Shown here: positions 28,782 to 38,509 of the stretch, one piece after another
How the letters are laid out: every line of letters begins with the position of its first letter
Position numbering within the stretch: the stretch's first letter is position 1
Made by a program: the position numbers and the translations under genes
Source of the DNA: Kribbella qitaiheensis
GTDB taxonomy: Bacteria > Actinomycetota > Actinomycetes > Propionibacteriales > Kribbellaceae
Length of the DNA stretch: 64,000 nt
Assembly (NCBI RefSeq): GCF_014217565.1
Contig: NZ_CP043661.1
Location: forward strand, 1,922,001-1,986,000
Direction of reading: 5' to 3'
The notes under the pieces: generated by a model
Seen by the model: the letters and a program-made list of their open reading frames with translations, nothing else
Database searches by the model: none
Told to the model about the DNA's origin: nothing

Positions 28782-29138
28782 CTAGTCCGTATGGGGCGGG
28801 CGCCTGCGGAGGGGTGGGTCGGGGGCGAGGGTGCCGTCGGGGGCGATGTGTTCGAAGATCTGGTCGACCATGTTCAGGACGTGCGGGTCGTCGACCGTGT
28901 AGATATGGCGGCGGCCGTCGCGCCGGGCCGTGATGATGCCGGCCAGCCGGAGTTTGGCGAGGTGCTGGCTCGCGGTCGCGATGCTGACTCCTGCCCGCTC
29001 CGCGAGCGTGCCCACGTCGTACTCGCCCTGCGCGGCCAGCGAGACGAGGTGCAGCCGCACGGGGGCGGACAGCATCGCGAAGGTCCCGGCGGCGGATTCG
29101 AGCTGCGCCCGGGTGGGCTCAGGCGGCGTGGTCGTCAT
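28782..29138 (-). CDS. ArsR-family transcriptional regulator
   Basis: 118 aa from ATG 29138. Winged helix with LSAPVRLHLVSLAAQGEYDV and the recognition segment SIATASQHLAKLRLAG. It lacks the ELCVCDL metal-binding cysteines of ArsR/SmtB; His-rich C-terminal parts (DDPHVLNMVDQIFEH, PPHTD) could bind metal instead. Divergent from a cation exchanger, with a perfect 24-bp palindrome between them, its likely operator. Confidence 0.9.
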   Translation of the reverse strand: MTTTPPEPTRAQLESAAGTFAMLSAPVRLHLVSLAAQGEYDVGTLAERAGVSIATASQHLAKLRLAGIITARRDGRRHIYTVDDPHVLNMVDQIFEHIAPDGTLAPDPPLRRRPPHTD

Positions 29139-29205
29139 GGCGGAGTCATTGTCGCTCCCGCGAAGGCCGTTCGCGGTACGGCAGGCCGGGGGTAAGGACG
29201 GTCTC

Positions 29206-29229
29206 ACACTTTCGCAATTGCGAAAGTGT
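29206..29229. promoter_or_regulatory. 24-bp perfect palindrome, ArsR operator
   Basis: Half site ACACTTTCGCAA is exactly mirrored around the AATT centre. It sits 24 bp before the exchanger start and 68 bp before the arsR-type start, where occupancy would block transcription both ways. Confidence 0.8.
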
Positions 29230-29252
29230 TAAAGCGATGGCAAACTGGAACC

Positions 29253-30485
29253 ATGTTCCGAGCAGTCCGCCCCGTACTTTTCCTGTTGATCGCCGCGGTT
29301 CCGGCGGTCGCACTCCGGTTGACCGGCGTGCATCCGTGGGCCCCGCTGGCGATCGTGGTTTTCGGCCTCGGCGTCGTCGCGGCGTCGTTCGTGCTGGCCT
29401 GGGCGGCCGAGGCCGCCGAGATGGACATCTCCGGCGGTCTGGCCATCGCCCTGCTGGCCGTGATCGCCGTGCTCCCTGAGTACGCCGTCGACCTGTACTT
29501 CGCCCATACGGCCGGCAGCAAGCCGGAGTTCGTGCAGTACGCCGCGGCCAACATGACCGGCTCCAACCGGCTGCTGCTCGGCCTGGGCTGGTCCAGCGTC
29601 GTCCTGGTCAGTCTGTACGTCGCCAGTCGGCGCAGCGGGCGTTCTGTGAAGGCACTGGTGCTCGACTCGGGCTACCGGCGCGAATTGGGCTTCCTGGCCG
29701 TCGCCGCTGTGGTCGCCTTCATCATCCCCGTGACCGGCGAGATCCACCTGGTGCTGGGCATCGCACTGCTCGCCTTCTTCGCCTACTACCTCTACCGGGC
29801 AGCCGCCTCCGAGCACGACGGGGCGCCGGATCTGGTTGGCCCCGCCAAGCGCATCGGAAGCCTGCCGACCACGCAGCGCCGGATCACGGTGGTCACGATG
29901 TTCCTGGTAGCTGCCGGAGTGATCCTGCTGTCGGCAGAGCCGTTCGCCAACTCGCTGGTCGAAGGCGGACACGCACTGGGGATCGACCAGTTCCTGCTCG
30001 TACAGTGGCTGGCTCCGCTGGCTTCGGAGGCTCCTGAGTTCATCGTGGCGCTGCTGTTCGCCTGGCGGGGCAAGGGCGGCGCCGCACTGGGCCTGCTGAT
30101 CTCGGCCAAGGTAAACCAGTGGACGCTGCTGATCGGAAGCCTTCCGATCGCCTACGGGATCGGCGGTGGGCCGGCTGCGCTCGCACTGGACGGCAGGCAG
30201 GTAGAGGAGTTCCTGCTGACCGCTACGCAGACACTGCTCGGGATCGCGATCCTGCTGACGCTGCGCGTGCCCCGGTGGGCTGCCTGGACGCTGCTGGCTC
30301 TGTTCGCCGTGCAGTTCGCCGTACCGGGTCAAACCGGTCGCTACGTCCTCAGTGGCATCTACCTGGCACTGGCGATCTTCGCGATGGTCCGGAACCGGCA
30401 CGAGCTGGTCCCGACCATCACGGCGCCCTTCCGGCGTACGAGGAAGCCCGCCGAGGAACGCACCGACGAGCTTGTCGGCGTCTAG
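29253..30485 (+). CDS. Cation exchanger of the CaCA superfamily
   Basis: 410 aa with about 11 membrane helices. The two inverted alpha repeats of Na+/Ca2+ (or H+) exchangers are visible with acidic ion sites: AVLPEYAVDLYFA (about residue 69) and ASEAPEFIVALLFAW (about residue 259). ATG 29253 follows GGAA. Control by a divergent ArsR protein suggests a transition metal or calcium efflux role; the ion is not known. Its stop overlaps the converging Wbl gene by 4 bp. Confidence 0.87.
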   Translation: MFRAVRPVLFLLIAAVPAVALRLTGVHPWAPLAIVVFGLGVVAASFVLAWAAEAAEMDISGGLAIALLAVIAVLPEYAVDLYFAHTAGSKPEFVQYAAANMTGSNRLLLGLGWSSVVLVSLYVASRRSGRSVKALVLDSGYRRELGFLAVAAVVAFIIPVTGEIHLVLGIALLAFFAYYLYRAAASEHDGAPDLVGPAKRIGSLPTTQRRITVVTMFLVAAGVILLSAEPFANSLVEGGHALGIDQFLLVQWLAPLASEAPEFIVALLFAWRGKGGAALGLLISAKVNQWTLLIGSLPIAYGIGGGPAALALDGRQVEEFLLTATQTLLGIAILLTLRVPRWAAWTLLALFAVQFAVPGQTGRYVLSGIYLALAIFAMVRNRHELVPTITAPFRRTRKPAEERTDELVGV

Positions 30486-30781
30486 CTAGCCTGCTGTTCC
30501 GCTTCGACGACGGGTGTACGGCGGCGCTCAGCCGGGCCCGGACGGCCACGGCGGCGCCCGTACAGGAACTTCTCGCCCGCTGCCGTGCCGGTGAACTTGG
30601 TCCGGCGTGCCCACTCGCGGCACTCGTCGAGCACCGGGCAGGAGGTGAGGCAGACCGCTTGGGCCTTGCGCTGCTCCCACTGGCTTGCGCTCTCGTCGTA
30701 CGCCGGCGCCTGGCCGACGCACGCAGCCTTCGTCATCCAGCGGTCGGCGGGGTCGGCGATCACCGTCAAGGTCGGCCTCAT
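30482..30781 (-). CDS. WhiB-like iron-sulfur protein, divergent
   Basis: 99 aa from ATG 30781, chosen because AGGAG is 7 nt upstream (another ATG at 30802 is weaker). Four cysteines fit an Fe-S site: C-x22-C-x3-C-x5-C (AACVGQ..., VCLTSCPVLDEC). Spacing C-x3-C and the lack of the G-[VI]-W-G-G turn of classical Wbl proteins are unusual; the basic tail YGRRRGRPG could bind DNA. Probably a transcription regulator binding a sigma factor, by family analogy. Confidence 0.8.
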   Translation of the reverse strand: MRPTLTVIADPADRWMTKAACVGQAPAYDESASQWEQRKAQAVCLTSCPVLDECREWARRTKFTGTAAGEKFLYGRRRGRPGPAERRRTPVVEAEQQAS

Positions 30782-30820
30782 GGGCACTCCTGGCTCATTC
30801 ATCGATCGGGCGGATCGAAT

Positions 30821-30841
30821 CCGTGGGGAGAATCCCCGCGG
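30821..30841 (-). terminator. Small hairpin between GNAT and Wbl genes
   Basis: GGGGA and TCCCC arms with flanking CCG/CGG pairing, 83 bp after the GNAT stop on the minus strand. Weak, no T tract. Confidence 0.4.
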
Positions 30842-30923
30842 TAGCCCCAGCCTGCGCCAGCCTCGTTGCCCCGGTGCGACGGCAATGTTTCCGCCATGAA
30901 ACGTTGTAATTATCGAGCCGGCA

Positions 30924-31433
30924 CTACGGCGCCGGCCGGACCATCCGGATCTCCGGTACACCGAAGAACGGCTCGTCGACCTTGGTGCCGTCCTCGGCGA
31001 AACCCTGGCGGCGATAGAAAGCGCGGGCCCGCTCGTTGGCCTCCAGCACCCAGAGACTGGCCGGTTCCTTGCCGATGGCAACATCGAGCAGCCGGTACCC
31101 GAGGCCGCTGCCCCACCACTGCGCACGGACGTAGACCATGAACAGCTCCAGCGGCACCGGCGCATCGTCGTCTCGTGACGGCCCGGCCGAGGCGAACCCG
31201 ATCACCCGGTCCTGTAGCGCGGCCGCCGGGTCGGGGTTGACGGCTAGCCAGCGCTCGTAACCTGCTCCAAGGGCGGCGGCCCAGCGTTGCACGCGGCGAT
31301 CGATATCGCTGGTGTGCTGGGCCAGCAGCACCGGGTCGACCGTGCCGTCGTACGCCTCTCGCCAGCACAGCAAGTGGCTCCAGGCAGCCGCCTCCGCGTC
31401 CGCGACCACCGCGCGGCGGATCTCGATCGCCAC
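30924..31433 (-). CDS. GNAT-family N-acetyltransferase
   Basis: 169 aa from GTG 31433, one base after the stop of the upstream oxidoreductase gene. The acetyl-CoA region is VYVRAQWWGSGLGYRLLDVAI, followed by LWVLEANERARAFYRRQGF. Substrate unknown. Cotranscribed with the MDR gene. Confidence 0.88.
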   Translation of the reverse strand: MAIEIRRAVVADAEAAAWSHLLCWREAYDGTVDPVLLAQHTSDIDRRVQRWAAALGAGYERWLAVNPDPAAALQDRVIGFASAGPSRDDDAPVPLELFMVYVRAQWWGSGLGYRLLDVAIGKEPASLWVLEANERARAFYRRQGFAEDGTKVDEPFFGVPEIRMVRPAP

Positions 31434-31434
31434 G

Positions 31435-32403
31435 TCAGACCGTGAAGACGATCTTGCCGAAGACGTCACCCTCGTGCAGTTTGGCGAAACCCTTGCGGGC
31501 GTCGGCCAGGGCGAAGGTGCTGTCGATGTGCGGTGAGATGCCGGCGTTCGCCATGAACTGGACGAGTTCGGCCAGCTCGGTCCGGGTGCCCATCGTGGAA
31601 CCCTGGACCCGCAACTGGAGGAAGAAGATCCGGTTCAGCTCGGCGGACTTCGGCGCCTGCCCGCTGGTCGCGCCCGAGATCACCACCGTGCCGCCCTGCT
31701 TGAGCGATTTCAGCGAATGCGACCAGGTGGCCTCGCCGACGGTCTCCATCACCGCGTCGACGCGTTCGGGCAACCGCGCGCCCGACTCGAAGACGTCGTG
31801 GGCGCCGATCTCCAGCGCTTTCGACCGCTTGCCCTCGTCCCGGCTGGTCGCCCAGACCCGGATCCCGGCCGCGCGCGCCAGCGTGATCAGCGAGCTCGCG
31901 ACACCGCCGCCGGCACCCTGCACCAGTACGGTGTCGCCTGGCTTCAGGTCAGACTGGGTGAACAACATCCGGTACGCCGTAAGCCAGGCGGTCGGCAGGC
32001 AAGCCGCCTGCTCGAAGCTCAACCCAGCCGGCTTCGGTACGACGTTGCGCGCCGGTACGACGACCTTCTCGGCCAACGTCCCCTGATACCGCTCACTCAG
32101 CAACGACCGCTTCGGATCAAGCGTCTCGTCCCCATGCCACGACGGATCCGAGATGACGGCATGCACAACCACCTCGTTGCCGTCCGGATCGGTCCCGGCG
32201 GCATCGCAGCCGAGAATCATCGGCAGATTCTTCTCCGGCAGCCCGACCCCCTTCAACGACCACAGATCGTGATGGTTCAACGCCGACGCCTTCACCTCAA
32301 CGGTCACCCACCCGTCTTCCCCCACCGGCTCCGGCCGCTCCCCCACCTCCAACGCCGACAACGGATCCTCAGCACTCAACCTGGCAGCGTAGGCAGCAAG
32401 CAT
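31435..32403 (-). CDS. Zinc-binding/quinone oxidoreductase (MDR family)
   Basis: 322 aa from ATG 32403 (in-frame GTG 32412 is an alternative). Medium-chain dehydrogenase: N-terminal GroES-like part with ALNHHDLWSLKG and ILGCDAAGT, then the NAD(P) Rossmann part VLVQGAGGGVASSLITLARAAG. No structural zinc cysteines, as in quinone-reductase members. Role in the cell unknown. Confidence 0.88.
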   Translation of the reverse strand: MLAAYAARLSAEDPLSALEVGERPEPVGEDGWVTVEVKASALNHHDLWSLKGVGLPEKNLPMILGCDAAGTDPDGNEVVVHAVISDPSWHGDETLDPKRSLLSERYQGTLAEKVVVPARNVVPKPAGLSFEQAACLPTAWLTAYRMLFTQSDLKPGDTVLVQGAGGGVASSLITLARAAGIRVWATSRDEGKRSKALEIGAHDVFESGARLPERVDAVMETVGEATWSHSLKSLKQGGTVVISGATSGQAPKSAELNRIFFLQLRVQGSTMGTRTELAELVQFMANAGISPHIDSTFALADARKGFAKLHEGDVFGKIVFTV

Positions 32404-32504
32404 GTCCCCCACCCTAGAACTCCCTTGCGCTCCCGTCAGTCAGAAACCTCACTGTTCAGGACTCACTGGAGGCGATCAGAATCACGCGGCTCACCGGACA
32501 GCGC

Positions 32505-32604
32505 GTCCCGACGGACAGGTAATGGTCCCTCGCGGAGCCCCGGACAACGCCCACGCGAGCGTGCAGACAAGGCAACCACCCGACCATTGCCTGTCCGTCG
32601 GGAC
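32505..32604 (+). ncRNA. Long hairpin, possible small RNA
   Basis: 23-nt arms at 32505-32527 and 32582-32604 pair perfectly except for one T-G wobble (on the plus strand), around a 54-nt loop that itself holds CTCGCG/CGCGAG. It lies between two minus-strand genes, right after the malic-enzyme terminator. No coding potential. Function unknown. Confidence 0.45.
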
Positions 32605-32636
32605 ACAGCCCCCACGCAGGAGCCGCGTGGGGCTGT
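32605..32636 (-). terminator. Terminator after malic enzyme gene
   Basis: ACAGCCCC(C)ACGC pairs with GCGTGGGGCTGT with one bulged C, beginning 2 nt past the stop of the minus-strand gene. Confidence 0.75.
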
Positions 32637-32638
32637 TG

Positions 32639-33827
32639 TCAGGGGCGGGCGACGCCGTCGGTGTGGGCGGCGGCGGCCACCGCTGCGGCGACGGCGGGGG
32701 CTCCCCGGGGGTCGAAGGGAGAAGGGATGATGTAGTCGGGGGCGAGGTCCTCGGCGGAGATCAGGTTCGCGAGGGCTTCGGCGGCGGCTAGTTTCATGCC
32801 TTCGGTGATTCGGCTGGCGTTGACGTCGAAGGCGCCGCGGAAGATGCCGGGGAAGGCCAGCACGTTGTTGATCTGGTTCGGGAAGTCGGAGCGGCCCGTC
32901 GCGACCACCGCGGCGTACCGGTGGGCGATGTCGGGGTGGACCTCGGGGTTCGGGTTCGCCAGCGCGAAGATCATCGCGCCCGGCGCCATCCGGGCGACCG
33001 CCTCTTCCGGCACCGTCCCGCCGGAGACGCCGAGGAAGACGTCGGCGCCGTCGAGGGCGTCCACAAGGCGGCCGGCCGGTCCACCCGTGTCCTTGGCCAG
33101 CGAAAGCTTTACCGGGTTAAGGTCTGCCCGGTCCTGAGACAGCACGCCCTTGCTGTCGACGACGGCCAGATCGCTGACGCCGGGCCTGCAGCAGGATCCG
33201 CGCGCACGCGACACCCGCCGCGCCCGCACCCGAGATCACCACGCGGATGTCCGAGATGGACTTGCCGGTCAGCCGCAGCGCATTCCAGAGCGCGGCCAGT
33301 ACGACGACCGCCGTACCGTGCTGGTCGTCGTGGAAGACCGGGATGTCCAGCCGCTCCTTCAGCCGGCGCTCGATCTCGAAGCAGCGCGGCGCGGCGATGT
33401 CTTCCAGATTGATGCCACCGAACGAGGGCGCCATCCGTACGACGGTCTCGACGAACTCGTCCACGTCGGTGCAGTCCAGCGCGATCGGCACCGAGTCGAC
33501 GCCGCCGAACTCCTTGAACAGCAGGGCCTTGCCCTCCATCACCGGCAGTGACGCGTTCGGCCCGATGTCACCCAGACCCAGTACCGCGGTGCCGTCGGTG
33601 ACCACCGCGACCACGTTCGACTTCCAGGTGTACCGGCGGACCAGCGACGGGTCCTCGGCGATCGCGGTGCAGACCCGGGCGACGCCAGGCGTGTACGCCA
33701 TCGACAGCTCGTCGGCGTCGGAGACCTTGACCGACGACGTCACCTCGATCTTGCCGCCACGGTGCAGCTCGAAGACCGGATCGCCGGCAAAAGGATCGGA
33801 TTCGGACGGGAACGGTTCGGCAGCCAT
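32639..33827 (-). pseudogene. NAD-dependent malic enzyme, frameshifted
   Basis: Decarboxylates malate to pyruvate. From ATG 33827 the frame shows [10 protein letters not shown], the malate-site [22 protein letters not shown] and the NAD loop [18 protein letters not shown], then goes off; the next frame resumes exactly with [13 protein letters not shown] and ends normally with LISAEDLAPDYIIPSPFDPR at 32639. Dropping one base of GGG at 33182-33184 gives one ~395-aa protein of normal length. Nothing else is decayed, so I suspect a sequence error (GGGCC context shared with four other genes). Confidence 0.88.
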
Positions 33828-34148
33828 GGTGACCCTTCGGAGAGAAACGTGAAGCGGCCCGCAGCGATGCGGGCAGGCGGTTGCAGCTGAGAGGGGGCAA
33901 GAGGCGGTTCGTTCGGGTGCGTCGAGCACCGCCGTTGCCACTCGGGGGGTCACCCGTTGCTACGAGTAAACCACAGGCGGCACTGGTCTGGTCTGTGAGG
34001 GCCCCCACACCAGGATCCGCGGGTGACGATCGAGTCTCTTCGGGCCGGATCGGCGGCCAGCGGGCTCCCTGCTGTGTCAGGATGCGGGAAATCCAGCCGG
34101 ATACCGGCCGGACCGCCGTACAAGTATCTGTGTCGAGGAGTCCTAGCG
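33828..34148. other. Divergent promoter region
   Basis: 321 bp between the malic enzyme and amino-acid importer starts. It should hold both promoters. I see several short inverted repeats (for example CCGGATACCGG near 34100) but no operator I can name. Confidence 0.4.
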
Positions 34149-34994
34149 ATGAACATCGTCCCCACCCTCCGCAAACCCCGCGCGACCGTCGCCGTCGCCG
34201 CGGTCGCCGTCCTCGCACTCGCCCTCGGCGCGTGCGGCAAAGACTCCGGCAGCGGCGGAAGCGAGGACAAGGCCAAAGCGGCCGGCATCACGCTGGTCAA
34301 GCCGGGCAAGTTGACCGTCTGCACGCACCTGTCGTACAAGCCGTTCGAGTACAAGGACGGCACCAAGGTCGTCGGGTTCGACGTCGACCTGCTCGATCTG
34401 GTCGCCAAGGATCTCGGCGTGGAGGAGGAGGTGATCAGCATCGAGTGGGCCCAGGTCACCTCCGGTGCCGCGTACCAGGCCAAGAAGTGCGACATGGGCA
34501 TGGGCGCGATGACGATCACCCCGTCGCGGCAGGCCGCCATCGGCATCACCGAGCCGTACATGGACGCGTCCCAGGTGCTGTTGGTGAAGTCGGACGCCAG
34601 CTACAAGTCCCTCGAGGACCTGAAGGGCAAGAAGATCGGTGTCCAGGCGGACACCACCGGTAAGGACTACGCCACCGCGGCGGCGAAGAAGATCGGCTTC
34701 GAGGTCGTCGTCTTCAACGACCTCGCGCTGCAGACCAACAGCGTCAAATCCGGCCGGGTCGATGCCGCCATCAACGACAACGGCGCGCTCTACAACTTCG
34801 TCACCGCCAACCCGGACACCAAGGTGGCCACCGAGTTCGACACCGGTGAGAAGTACGGCTTCGCGGCCAAGAAGGACGACCCGAGCGGCCAGAAGCTGAT
34901 CAGCAAGTTCAACGAGCTGCTGACCAAGGCGAAGTCCGACGGAACGTACAACACGATCTACAAGAAGTGGTTCGGGATCGAGCCGAAGAAGTGA
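34149..34994 (+). CDS. Polar amino-acid-binding lipoprotein (family 3), system 1
   Basis: 281 aa from ATG 34149 (GAGGAG about 10 nt upstream). Lipobox LGAC with Cys at about residue 29 and a Ser/Gly linker. Family 3 fold: [50 protein letters not shown]. Starts an importer operon (binding protein, permease, ATPase). Glutamate/glutamine-type ligand likely, not proven. Confidence 0.93.
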   Translation: MNIVPTLRKPRATVAVAAVAVLALALGACGKDSGSGGSEDKAKAAGITLVKPGKLTVCTHLSYKPFEYKDGTKVVGFDVDLLDLVAKDLGVEEEVISIEWAQVTSGAAYQAKKCDMGMGAMTITPSRQAAIGITEPYMDASQVLLVKSDASYKSLEDLKGKKIGVQADTTGKDYATAAAKKIGFEVVVFNDLALQTNSVKSGRVDAAINDNGALYNFVTANPDTKVATEFDTGEKYGFAAKKDDPSGQKLISKFNELLTKAKSDGTYNTIYKKWFGIEPKK

Positions 34995-35818
34995 CCGACG
35001 CCACTACCGGTCTCACCGAACGACGGAAGGGGCTGAGCCCGCGGCAACGGGCTCAGCGGTCCCGCGCGATCCAGTACGCGATCCTGGTCGTGATCGTGCT
35101 GGTCGCCGCGTTCACCGCGGACTGGGGCCAGATCGCGAGCGTCTTCTTCAAACCGGCCCTGATCAAGTCGGCGTTCCAGGAGGGTCTGCCGACGGCATTC
35201 CTCAAGACCATCGAATACACGATCGGTGCCTTCGTCATCGGTCTGCTCGGCGGCACCCTGCTCGCTCTGATGCGGCTGAGTTCGGTCGGGCCGTACCGGT
35301 GGATCGCCACCGTCTACATCGAGTTCTTCCGCGGGCTGCCCGCGATCGTGGTGTTCGTCGCGTTCAGCCTGCTGCCGCTGGCCTTCGCCAACCTGGTGAT
35401 CCCCTTCGACCCGTACGGAACCGTGTGGCTGGCCCTCGGCATCGTCTCCGCGGCGTACATGGCGGAAGTGATCAGGGCAGGTATCCAGGCGGTCCCCAAG
35501 GGACAGCTCGAGGCGGCCCGGTCGCTCGGGATGCCACTCGGGGTCGCGACCCGCAAGATCGTGCTGCCGCAGGCGTTCCGGATCGTGCTGCCGCCGCTGG
35601 CAAACGACCTGATCCTGCTGGTCAAGGACTCGTCGCTGGTCTTCATCATCGGTACCTCGGCGGCCGCCTTCGAGCTCACCGGCTTCGGCCGCGACCTGGC
35701 CAACACCGCGTCCAACCTGACCCCGCTGGTGACCGCGGGCTTCTGCTACCTGATCATCACCCTGCCGCTGGGCCTGCTGGTCCGCCGGCTGGAGGCCAAG
35801 GCTGCGAGGGCACGCTGA
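34991..35818 (+). CDS. Polar amino-acid ABC permease, system 1
   Basis: 275 aa from GTG 34991, overlapping the previous stop by 4 nt. HisM/GlnP-type: [34 protein letters not shown] and the EAA loop [20 protein letters not shown]. One permease gene only, so probably a homodimer. Shares TGATG with the ATPase gene. Confidence 0.93.
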   Translation: MTDATTGLTERRKGLSPRQRAQRSRAIQYAILVVIVLVAAFTADWGQIASVFFKPALIKSAFQEGLPTAFLKTIEYTIGAFVIGLLGGTLLALMRLSSVGPYRWIATVYIEFFRGLPAIVVFVAFSLLPLAFANLVIPFDPYGTVWLALGIVSAAYMAEVIRAGIQAVPKGQLEAARSLGMPLGVATRKIVLPQAFRIVLPPLANDLILLVKDSSLVFIIGTSAAAFELTGFGRDLANTASNLTPLVTAGFCYLIITLPLGLLVRRLEAKAARAR

Positions 35819-36573
35819 TGACCGAACTCATCGAGATCAAGAACCTGCACAAGTCGTTCGGCAGCAACCACGTCCTGCGTGGGATCGACTTCACCGTCTC
35901 CGAGGGTGAGGTCGTCTGTGTGATCGGGCCTTCGGGTTCGGGCAAATCGACGCTGCTGCGCTGTGTGAACCTGCTGGACCAGCCTCAGCAGGGCCAGGTC
36001 TTCGTCCGCGGCGAGGACATCACCGACCGGGACTGCCACCTCGACGATGCCCGCAAGCACATCGGCATGGTCTTCCAGCAGTTCAACCTGTTCCCGCACC
36101 TGTCCGTACTGGGCAATTGCACGATCGCCCAGACGACCGTCCTGAAGCGCAGCGCGGCCGAGGCCGAGAAGGTGGCCAGGGCCAATCTGGACCGGGTCGG
36201 CCTGAACGACAAGGTGACCGCCTACCCGGCCCAGCTGTCCGGTGGGCAGCAGCAGCGGGTGGCGATCGCACGGGCGCTGTCGATGGATCCGGCGGTGATG
36301 CTCTTCGACGAGCCCACCTCCGCGCTCGACCCCGAGCTGGTCGGCGACGTCCTGACGGTGATGCGCAAGCTCGCCCTGGACGGTATGACGATGCTCGTCG
36401 TCACCCACGAGATGGCCTTCGCCCGTGAGGTGGCCGACCGGGTCGTGTTCATGGACGGCGGCGTGATCGTCGAGCAGGGCCCACCGGCCGAGGTGATCGG
36501 CAACCCGGCCCAGGAACGCACCCGTGTCTTCCTGAAGCGTGTGCTCGATCCCACTCACGTCGAGCCGACCTGA
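35818..36573 (+). CDS. Polar amino-acid ABC ATPase (GlnQ type), system 1
   Basis: 251 aa. Walker [17 protein letters not shown]-loop [11 protein letters not shown], signature [15 protein letters not shown], Walker [16 protein letters not shown], His switch VVTHEMAFA. Last gene of the first importer; 56 bp separate it from the second one. Confidence 0.95.
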   Translation: MTELIEIKNLHKSFGSNHVLRGIDFTVSEGEVVCVIGPSGSGKSTLLRCVNLLDQPQQGQVFVRGEDITDRDCHLDDARKHIGMVFQQFNLFPHLSVLGNCTIAQTTVLKRSAAEAEKVARANLDRVGLNDKVTAYPAQLSGGQQQRVAIARALSMDPAVMLFDEPTSALDPELVGDVLTVMRKLALDGMTMLVVTHEMAFAREVADRVVFMDGGVIVEQGPPAEVIGNPAQERTRVFLKRVLDPTHVEPT

Positions 36574-36629
36574 CCTGTCCGGCTGTGATTTGATGCGGAC
36601 GAATAGACACCCCTGAGTTGGAGGACCGG

Positions 36630-37538
36630 ATGTTTCCCCTACGTACGACGCTCGCGATCTGCGGCGTCTTGGTTCTCTCGGCCGCCGGCTGCGGCTCGGA
36701 CACCCTCTCCGGCGGCAGTTCGCCGTCGAACCCGGCTCCGGCCACGACGCCGACCGCGTCGGCTTCGATCGACGCCGAGCTGGCCGCCGCGCTGCCGGCG
36801 AAGATCAAGACCGCCGGGAAGATCGTGGTCGGCGTCGACGCGACGTACCCGCCGAACGAGTTCCTCCAGGGCGGCAAGACCGTAGCCGGGATGGACGTCG
36901 ACCTGTTCAACGCCGTCGCGGCCAAGTTCGGCGTCAAGGTCGACTGGCAGCCGTCCGCGTTCGACTCGATCATCACCGGTGTCCAGGGTGGCAAGTACGA
37001 CATGGGTATCTCGTCGTTCACCATCAACGACAAGCGCAAGCAGCAGGTCAACATGGTCAGCTACTTCAGCGCCGGCACCCAGTGGGCCACCGCCGCCGGC
37101 AACCCGAAGGGCATCGACCCGAACAACGCCTGCGGCAAGAACATCGCCGTCCAGAAGGGCACCACGCAGCTCGAGGACGACATCCCGGTCCGGCAGCAGA
37201 AGTGCACCGCGGCGGGCAAGCCGAAGATCAACCTGCTGGTCCGGGAGAAGCAGGACCAGGCGACCGCCGATGTGGCGACCGGCAAGGCCGACGCGATGCT
37301 GGCCGACTCCCCCGTCGTCCTGTACGCCGCCAAGCAGTCCCAGGGCAAGGTCGTTCCGCTCGGTGACATCTACGACGCCGCGCCGTACGGGTACGTCGTG
37401 CCGAAGGCAGAGACCGCGTTCGCCCAGGCGATCGCCAAGGCTCTGACCGCACTCGCCGCCGACGGCGGCTACAAGGCCGCGCTGAGCCAGTGGGGCAACG
37501 AGTCGGGCGCGATCACCACCTTCGCGGTCAACCCCTGA
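36630..37538 (+). CDS. Polar amino-acid-binding lipoprotein (family 3), system 2
   Basis: 302 aa from ATG 36630 with GGAGG 5 nt upstream. Lipobox AAGC, Cys at about residue 21, then a long Ser/Pro/Ala linker. [20 protein letters not shown] and [19 protein letters not shown] are family 3 signatures. One base separates it from the permease. Confidence 0.92.
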   Translation: MFPLRTTLAICGVLVLSAAGCGSDTLSGGSSPSNPAPATTPTASASIDAELAAALPAKIKTAGKIVVGVDATYPPNEFLQGGKTVAGMDVDLFNAVAAKFGVKVDWQPSAFDSIITGVQGGKYDMGISSFTINDKRKQQVNMVSYFSAGTQWATAAGNPKGIDPNNACGKNIAVQKGTTQLEDDIPVRQQKCTAAGKPKINLLVREKQDQATADVATGKADAMLADSPVVLYAAKQSQGKVVPLGDIYDAAPYGYVVPKAETAFAQAIAKALTALAADGGYKAALSQWGNESGAITTFAVNP

Positions 37539-37539
37539 G

Positions 37540-38509
37540 ATGGCCGACAGTACTGAGCCGGCTCCGGCCCAGGCACCGATGACCGACGACCGGCCCGGCC
37601 TGATCCAGGCCGTGCCGGTCCGGCATCCGGGCCGCTGGCTGGGGATCGCCGTCGTGGTCGTGCTGGCCGCGATGTTCGTTCACCTGCTGGCGACGAACAA
37701 GGCCTTCGAGTGGCGCTTCGTCTTCGAGGCGATGAATCAGAAGCCGGTCATCAACGGCTTCCTGAAGGGCACCCTGCTGGTGACCGCGCTGGCGATGGTG
37801 GTCGGCGTGAGCGGCGGCGTGCTGTTCGCGGTGATGCGGCTGTCGCCCAACCCGGTGCTGTCCGGGGTGGCCTGGCTGTTCACCTGGTTCTTCCGCAGCG
37901 TGCCGCGGCTGGTCCTGCTGACCACCATGGGCGCGCTGGGGATCCTGTTCCAGAAGGGCCTGTCGTTCGGGGTGCCGTTCGACTGGAAGATCATGGACTG
38001 GCTCGGCCTGTCGGGTGATCTGCGGTTCGCCACCGTCGACGCGAACACGGTCTTCTCCGGCCTGGTCGGCGGCGTGATCGGTCTCGGCCTGTCCGAGGCC
38101 GCCTACATGGCCGAGATCGCCCGGGCCCGGCATCCTCAGCGTCGATCCCGGCCAGGCCGAGGCCGCCCAGGCGCTCGGGATGAGCCGGGGCAAGGTGATG
38201 CGGCGGGTGGTCCTGCCGCAGGCGATGCGGGTGATCGTGCCGCCGACCGGCAACGAGACCATCGCGATGCTGAAGGACACCTCGCTGCTGATCGGGCTGC
38301 CGGTGATCGCCGAGCTCTTCTACCAGTTGCAGTCGCTCGGCAGCCAGTACTACAAGACCTTCCCGATCATGGTGGCCGCGACCCTGTACTACCTGGCCGC
38401 GACCAGCGTGCTGATGGTCGGCCAGTACTTCCTGGAGCGCCGCTTCGGCCGTGGCTTCGGCGGCGGGTCACAACGGGCGGCCCGGCCGGCCGGGGCAGGA
38501 GGAGCCTGA
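37540..38509 (+). pseudogene. Polar amino-acid ABC permease, system 2, frameshifted
   Basis: From ATG 37540: cytoplasmic N-terminus, then [20 protein letters not shown] and [11 protein letters not shown]; the frame breaks after AYMAEIARA and resumes in the +1 frame as [20 protein letters not shown]...VLPQAM, ending at 38509. Removing one base in GGGCCCGG (38123-38130) gives a ~322-aa protein with a normal EAA loop. If left unrepaired, the frame runs into the next gene and mimics a permease-ATPase fusion of 588 aa, which I do not accept. Same GGGCC context as four other broken genes. Confidence 0.88.
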
